The position numbers and the translations under genes were made by a program. Below the pieces are notes generated by a model. The model was not told where the DNA came from and searched no databases. It was given only the letters and a program-made list of their open reading frames with translations. A stretch of DNA of 8,242 nt from Phycisphaerae bacterium (GTDB lineage Bacteria; Planctomycetota; Phycisphaerae; Tepidisphaerales; Tepidisphaeraceae): NCBI GenBank assembly GCA_014380825.1, contig JACMJD010000280.1, forward strand, positions 1 to 8,242, in the 5' to 3' direction. Below are positions 6,143-8,242 of this stretch, in pieces (positions within the stretch are counted from its first letter, which is position 1; the number at the start of each line of letters is the position of its first letter).

Positions 6143-6979
6143 TCACTTCCCGCAATAGTCTACCAGCCGCGCGATCTCGCTTCTCAGATCCTTCCGGTGG
6201 ACGACGAAATCGATGAAGCCGTGTTCCTGTAAGAACTCGCTGCGCTGGAAGCCTTCGGGCAGCTCGACGCGGATTGTCGCGGCGATCGTTCTGGGGCCGG
6301 CGAAGCCGATCATGGCTTTGGGTTCGGCGATGATGAAATCGCCCAGCATCGCGAAGCTCGCGGTCACGCCGCCGGTCGTTGGATCGGTGAGAAGTGAGAT
6401 GAAGAGTCCGCCGACGTCGTCGTAGCGCGCCAGCGCGGCGCTGGTCTTGGCCATCTGCATCAGGCTGAGCGTGCTCTCCTGCATGCGGGCGCCGCCGGAG
6501 CAGCACGAGATCAGCAGCGGGAGTTTTTCCTCGGCGGCGGCTTCGATCGTGCGTGTGATTTTCTCGCCCACCACGCTGCCCATCGAGCCCATCATGAAAT
6601 CGCCATCCATCACCGCGATCATGATCGGGCGACCTTTGATGAATGCCTTGCCGCACAGGACGGCATCCTTGTTTCCGGTCTTAAGCTGCTCGGCCTTCAG
6701 TCGATCCTTGTATGCCTTGCGATCGACGAACTTCAGCGGGTCCGCCGGCTCCATGTCGTCGAACATTTCTTCGAAGCTGCCCGGATCGACCAGGATTTTC
6801 ACACGTGCGGCGGCGGGGATGCGAAAGTGATGCTGACACTGCGGGCAGACGTGCATCGCTTCTTCGACGACTTTACGAAACAGCATGTCGCCGCAATCCG
6901 GACAGCGCAGCCACAGGCCTTCGGGAATCCCTTCCTTGCGGGTTGCGGCAGGCTCGTTGGTGTTCGGCGCTTGCGACAT
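6143..6979 (-). CDS. accD: Acetyl-CoA carboxylase carboxyltransferase, beta subunit
   Basis: AccD pairs with AccA to transfer the carboxyl group from carboxybiotin-BCCP to acetyl-CoA. This makes malonyl-CoA, the committed step of fatty acid synthesis, in the cytoplasm. The 278-residue length is normal. The N-terminal zinc ribbon is intact, with C26-P-D-C29 and C45-P-Q-C48. The crotonase-like carboxyltransferase core shows MGSMGSVVGEK (130-140), SGGARMQE (161-168), TTGGVTAS (201-208), and GFAGPR (225-230) followed by the usual T-I-x-x-T-I-R region. A C-C pair (159-160) precedes SGGARM. The ATG at 6977-6979 has GAGGT (6983-6987) at short but usable spacing. It starts 38 bp after the histidine-phosphatase-like gene, probably in one transcript. 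accA, accB and accC are not in the window. Confidence 0.97.
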   Translation of the reverse strand: MSQAPNTNEPAATRKEGIPEGLWLRCPDCGDMLFRKVVEEAMHVCPQCQHHFRIPAAARVKILVDPGSFEEMFDDMEPADPLKFVDRKAYKDRLKAEQLKTGNKDAVLCGKAFIKGRPIMIAVMDGDFMMGSMGSVVGEKITRTIEAAAEEKLPLLISCCSGGARMQESTLSLMQMAKTSAALARYDDVGGLFISLLTDPTTGGVTASFAMLGDFIIAEPKAMIGFAGPRTIAATIRVELPEGFQRSEFLQEHGFIDFVVHRKDLRSEIARLVDYCGK

Positions 6980-7017
6980 ACTACCTCAATGATGCCCGAC
7001 GACGCGAGCGAGACGAC

Positions 7018-7605
7018 TCACTTGCCGGCCACGCGTTTGAGCGCGTCAGCATCGAGTTCAATCGTCTCCAACGGAGCGGCTTCGTGCAAGTGCTCGGCGA
7101 TCTGATCGAGCGATTCGCCGATCAGAATGCCCGCGGCCACGCGCATCGACATCGGTCGCAGCGCGATCGCGATCGTCGTTTCGCGATTTCGCCAGCCGAT
7201 GCTGCGCAGCGCGCCGGCGAGCCGATGAAACGCATCGGTCAGCGGCTCGCCATCCGGTGGATTGACCGCCGCCGGATGTCTTTCCCACTGCACGAACGCC
7301 TTTGGAAAGCGCGAACGAAGCTCGTTGCGCGTCAGCCCCTGCCACAGGCCGACGTCGATCTCATCGAGATCCGCATGATCGCGCGGCCGAAGGTTGAACT
7401 TCGTCGCGATGAGCTTGGCGGTCTCATCGCACGCTTCGTTTCGCTTGGCGCGATAAACGACCACCGGCGGATGGGGAAGCTGATCGATCGTGTTCTGAAT
7501 CCAAACCCGCGCTTCGGGTTGAAGCGGCAACGAATGCCGGCCACCGAGCCGCCCTTCGATATCCCACGGCGTCGGCCCGGCTTGAATCAACAACACGCGC
7601 GTCAT
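7018..7605 (-). CDS. Histidine phosphatase-like pseudoenzyme (phosphoglycerate mutase fold)
   Basis: This 195-residue protein has the phosphoglycerate mutase/histidine phosphatase layout without its catalytic residues. The N-terminal VLLIQAGPTPWDIEGRLGG lines up with the family's LxxRHGxTxWNxxGRxxG, so the phosphate-binding Arg and the nucleophilic His become Q8 and A9. The second catalytic His region, normally VxHG, reads ALRPM (148-152). Between them, LDEIDVGLWQGLT (80-92), RFPKAFVQWE and NPPDGEPL (115-122) are well conserved family landmarks. Removal of only the catalytic residues suggests a maintained non-enzymatic role such as ligand binding or scaffolding, which is inference. I chose the ATG at 7603-7605 because AGGA (7613-7616) lies seven bases upstream; a TTG two codons earlier is too close to it. 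The gene sits between rpe and accD on the same strand. Protein family is fairly sure; partner and ligand are unknown. Confidence 0.82.
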   Translation of the reverse strand: MTRVLLIQAGPTPWDIEGRLGGRHSLPLQPEARVWIQNTIDQLPHPPVVVYRAKRNEACDETAKLIATKFNLRPRDHADLDEIDVGLWQGLTRNELRSRFPKAFVQWERHPAAVNPPDGEPLTDAFHRLAGALRSIGWRNRETTIAIALRPMSMRVAAGILIGESLDQIAEHLHEAAPLETIELDADALKRVAGK

Positions 7606-7618
7606 GTGCAAATCCTAA

Positions 7619-7642
7619 TTACGTAAGTACGTCATTACGTAA
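7619..7642. repeat. Three tandem 8-bp ACGT-centred units (TTACGTAA, TGACGTAC, TTACGTAA)
   Basis: Read on the minus strand, TTACGTAA, TGACGTAC and TTACGTAA are contiguous from 7642 down to 7619, starting directly after the rpe stop codon. TTACGTAA is a perfect 8-bp palindrome and the middle unit keeps the ACGT core. The tract is an AT-rich island in GC-rich surroundings. It ends just before the AGGA of the next gene's ribosome binding site. It could be an operator array, a short tandem repeat or an RNA element between two cotranscribed genes. Confidence 0.6.
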
Positions 7643-8242
7643 CTACAGTCTGCTCCGCAGTTCCGCCACCGCAGCCGCCCGATCGGGCTTTTCGAAAATC
7701 GCACTGGCCACGACAAACCAATCGACGCCTGCATCGCGCGCGGACGCGATCGTCTCGGCGTTGATTCCGCCGTCGATCTCCAGACGCTGATTTGGTCGTA
7801 ATCGCTTTTTCACTTCGCGCGCCTTGGGTAACACTTCCGGCATGAATTTCTGCCCGGAGAAACCGGGCACGACTGACATGATGAGCACAACGTCAACTTC
7901 ATCCAACGCCGGAAATATCGCATCGACCGGCGTGGCGGGCCGAAGCGTGATTCCGACGTGGCAGCCCAGCTTGCGAATCTCCCGCGCCACGGCCACGGCG
8001 TCATCCACCGCTTCGACATGAAATGTAATATTGTTCGCCCCGGCCTTCACCATCGCCGGCGCGTAACGGAGCGGTTCGGAAATCATCAGGTGAGCGTCGA
8101 GATAGCGATCGGTCGAGCGGCGAGTCGCCGCGATGACCGCGGGACCGAAGCTGATGTTCGGCACGAAATGGCCGTCCATCACGTCAAGATGGAGAAAGTC
8201 CGCGCCGCCGCGGAGGACTTCGTCGATCTCGCTGCCGAGCTT
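7643..8242 (-). CDS. rpe: Ribulose-phosphate 3-epimerase, 5' end beyond the window
   Basis: Rpe interconverts ribulose 5-phosphate and xylulose 5-phosphate in the pentose phosphate pathway and is a cytoplasmic TIM-barrel metalloenzyme. The frame is open to the right edge, giving 199 visible codons; family members are usually about 215-230 residues, so some 20-25 N-terminal residues are missing. Counting from the edge, HLDVMDGHFVPN (18-29) carries the first metal-binding His and catalytic Asp. AHLMISEP starts at 50 with the next metal ligand, and FHVE includes the metal-binding His at 75. MSVVPGFSGQKF (122-133) is the flexible phosphate loop, and EIDGGI (155-160) supplies the second catalytic Asp. 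The VVASAIF segment near 177 has Ala where many homologues have Gly. The stop is TAG at 7643-7645. It probably heads or belongs to the minus-strand group with the pseudophosphatase and accD. Confidence 0.95.
   Translation of the reverse strand, partial: KLGSEIDEVLRGGADFLHLDVMDGHFVPNISFGPAVIAATRRSTDRYLDAHLMISEPLRYAPAMVKAGANNITFHVEAVDDAVAVAREIRKLGCHVGITLRPATPVDAIFPALDEVDVVLIMSVVPGFSGQKFMPEVLPKAREVKKRLRPNQRLEIDGGINAETIASARDAGVDWFVVASAIFEKPDRAAAVAELRSRL

Noticed and set aside
5718..6656. 312-codon minus-strand open frame spanning accD and the transposase-like gene
   Set aside because: It is a shifted frame of two recognised genes and runs through the intergenic cassette; its composition is shadow-like.
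6712..7626. 304-codon plus-strand open frame opposite accD and the pseudophosphatase
   Set aside because: It is antisense to two well supported genes, Arg-rich and without motifs.
1..8242. A new defence or biosynthetic system
   Set aside because: The genes are mostly housekeeping or isolated; no nuclease, toxin, helicase, reverse transcriptase or enzyme cluster of the kind that builds such a system is present.

Overview
This GC-rich window looks like ordinary bacterial chromosome, most likely from a planctomycete (Planctomycetota, possibly a Phycisphaerae relative). That placement is inference. It rests on recalled family resemblances: the histidine-phosphatase-like pseudoenzyme, the transposase-like protein and the 'HGGAFF...NADVLDAWF' aminotransferase all match protein types I associate with planctomycetes. 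No rRNA, tRNA, CRISPR array, phage or plasmid gene is visible.

Layout. A CHAD-domain gene (20-1072, minus) and the GTPase gene hflX (1224-2585, plus) are divergent. The 151 bp between them is largely filled by an inverted array of GAACGCCAA / TTGGCGTTC nonamers. hflX is followed after 34 bp by a 708-residue multi-pass membrane protein (2620-4746, plus) with glycosyltransferase-C/'YYY' character. Its end overlaps by 12 bp, tail to tail, the end of a minus-strand block running from the right edge. In transcription order that block is rpe (5' end outside the window), a catalytically dead histidine-phosphatase homologue, accD, a REP-associated-transposase-like (HUH/Y1) gene with a degenerate HUH motif, and the remnant of a PLP aminotransferase.

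How they fit together. rpe (pentose phosphate pathway), the pseudophosphatase and accD (first step of fatty acid synthesis) are closely spaced on one strand and could be cotranscribed. Downstream of accD the character changes. A three-part palindromic cassette (6064-6125) and a start-codon hairpin precede the transposase-like gene, whose stop codon lies only about 46 bp before the first conserved motif of the aminotransferase. The aminotransferase has no usable start codon in that gap. It also lacks about 120 internal residues, including the NPxxPTG region, although the reading frame is kept. The simplest reading is that a small transposase-like element landed at the head of an aminotransferase gene that has decayed.

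I see no new multi-gene system. The points most worth a second look are the internally deleted aminotransferase beside the HUH-type gene, the mutually exclusive stems next to that gene, the pseudophosphatase between rpe and accD, and two short repeat arrays (1086-1189 and 7619-7642). No gene-free stretch exceeds 300 bases.
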